Of a DNA stretch of 64,000 nucleotides, positions 63,371-64,000 are shown piece after piece. Under the pieces are notes generated by a model, which was not told the DNA's origin, did not search any database, and worked only from the letters and a program-made list of their open reading frames with translations. The position numbers and the translations under genes are program-made. The stretch covers positions 62,001 to 126,000 of the forward strand of contig WLOQ01000002.1 in assembly GCA_009699245.1 (NCBI GenBank). The letters are read 5' to 3'. The first letter of the stretch is position 1. The number at the start of each line of letters is the position of its first letter. The stretch is from Actinomycetota bacterium. Its GTDB lineage: Bacteria; Actinomycetota; Thermoleophilia; Solirubrobacterales; Solirubrobacteraceae.

Positions 63371-63915
63371 GTCAGACCTCGCAGTGCGCGACGCACACCC
63401 GCGCTTACGCCGATCCCGAGCCGCGCAGCCGTGGCCGCGAGGCCTGGTGGGAGCTCCAGCGCGGCTGCCCGCGCGCCGTCGCGGCGCAGTGCGTCGAGGG
63501 CGAGCCGGCAGGCCGGGTCCTCCTCCGCACCGACGATGTACACCACCGCCGCGAGCGCGAGCAGCGACTCGCCGACGTCGCTGCGCGCGCCGCAGAGTGC
63601 GAGGACGCACGAGCCCGGCGCGGCCGCCGCGGCGCGACGCGCCTGCGCTGCCGGGGCGTCCTGCGACAGCGCGGCCCACACCAGCCTGCCCGCTGCCGCC
63701 CCTGGAACGTCCCAGCTCGCGAGGTGCGCTGCAAGTCGGCGCGCCGCGGGGAGCGCGAGCCCGCTCGCTGCGAGCGCGGGCGGATCCGCCCCGAAGGTCA
63801 GTACGAGCGCCGTCGCGCCACCGGGATCACGCGGCAGCGCGAGCGCCACGGCCGCCGCTGCGCTCTGCGCCGCAGCGGGCGGTCCGACGACGGCGACTGC
63901 GAACTCCCCGCTCAC
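63367..63915 (-). CDS. hypothetical Ala-rich protein of the Tad-like cluster (182 aa)
   Basis: No family recognised. It starts VAVVGPPAAAQSAAAAVALAL, suggesting a short phosphate-loop-like or Rossmann-type beginning but without a true P-loop; a central strand CVLALCGARSD and a final helix follow. It overlaps both neighbours by four bases (GTGA), so it belongs to one coupled operon with the fusion protein and the truncated gene at the window edge. Alanine content is extreme, though third-position GC supports coding. Confidence 0.6.
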   Translation of the reverse strand: MSGEFAVAVVGPPAAAQSAAAAVALALPRDPGGATALVLTFGADPPALAASGLALPAARRLAAHLASWDVPGAAAGRLVWAALSQDAPAAQARRAAAAAPGSCVLALCGARSDVGESLLALAAVVYIVGAEEDPACRLALDALRRDGARAAALELPPGLAATAARLGIGVSAGVRRALRGLT

Positions 63916-64000
63916 GCGGCCGGCCCTGCATCGGCGACCGAGCGCGCGCTGAGCAGCCCGGCGAGGCCCGGCAGGACGGCGGGGGCGCGCAGCACGACGG
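63912..64000 (-). CDS. C-terminal end of an unidentified protein, partial
   Basis: Only 28 codons and the stop are inside the window (reading VVLRAPAVLPGLAGLLSARS and on). Its stop overlaps the start of the downstream hypothetical gene (GTGA), so it is the upstream member of the same operon. Too little remains for a family call; Tad/pilus-related function would fit the context. Confidence 0.5.
   Translation of the reverse strand, partial: VVLRAPAVLPGLAGLLSARSVADAGPAA

Overview
The window is about 64 kb of very GC-rich, gene-dense bacterial chromosome with no insertion sequence, prophage, CRISPR array or rRNA operon visible. An actinobacterium is the best reading: the SOS operators have the CGAAC-N4-GTTCG form, there is an F420-type luciferase-like oxidoreductase, a GTP-type PEP carboxykinase, the ImuB/DnaE2/DUF6504 mutasome set and many transcripts that look leaderless. 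System I (Ccm) cytochrome c maturation, Tad-type pseudopilin-like proteins and the c-di-AMP riboswitch make a deep-branching lineage such as Thermoleophilia/Solirubrobacterales my preferred inference, but no marker gene here proves the rank.

Layout. 0-5.6 kb: a truncated DEDDh/GIY-YIG nuclease with an SOS box, a lipoprotein plus DHA2-type exporter, clpS and a metallo-beta-lactamase-fold hydrolase that shares a tiny bidirectional promoter with a small membrane protein. 5.6-9.5 kb: an overlapping operon of an LLM oxidoreductase, a class III aminotransferase and moaA. 9.6-22.6 kb: pckG, a DsbA-like/SCP2-like pair, a second class III aminotransferase, a decayed K+/H+ antiporter, ridA, a DUF255 protein, an MMPL transporter, glnA and an AhpD-fold protein without its cysteines. 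22.7-24.2 kb: a c-di-AMP riboswitch controlling an RlpA-like wall protein, then a membrane-anchored cytochrome c.

24.2-33 kb is the DNA-damage region: imuB, a DUF6504 gene, a Tad-pseudopilin-like gene, dnaE2, an SCP2-like gene, rnpB, lexA with a zinc-ribbon partner, and tRNA-Leu(GAG). Four operators of one consensus (nuclease, imuB, dnaE2, lexA) tie these genes into one LexA regulon. 33-35 kb holds an iron-ADH-like gene overlapping a TldD/PmbA-family gene.

35-43 kb carries the cytochrome c maturation genes in two blocks: ccmE-ccmF-ccmI-like-secG on the minus strand and ccmG/resA-like-ccmH-ccdA on the plus strand. They are separated by tRNA-Gly(CCC) and a large acyltransferase-3/SGNH membrane protein. 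They would supply haem-loaded cytochromes such as the one at 23.7-24.2 kb.

43-64 kb: a GT39-like membrane glycosyltransferase; argS with an RCK channel and rlmH; a Ste24-like protease; an overlapping phosphoesterase-lipoprotein-Ser/Thr kinase operon; tgt; a YugP-like metallopeptidase; a MarR regulator; the glycolytic operon gap-pgk-tpiA-gpmI; uvrC; a branched-chain amino acid-type ABC binding protein; and the end of a cluster with an unusual Tad-like/VanY/lytic transglycosylase fusion.

Two architectural themes recur. Many start codons lie 6-8 nt after a TANNNT box and lack a Shine-Dalgarno sequence, which suggests leaderless transcripts. Three convergent gene pairs overlap by exactly one CTAG, so that both stop codons use the same four bases.
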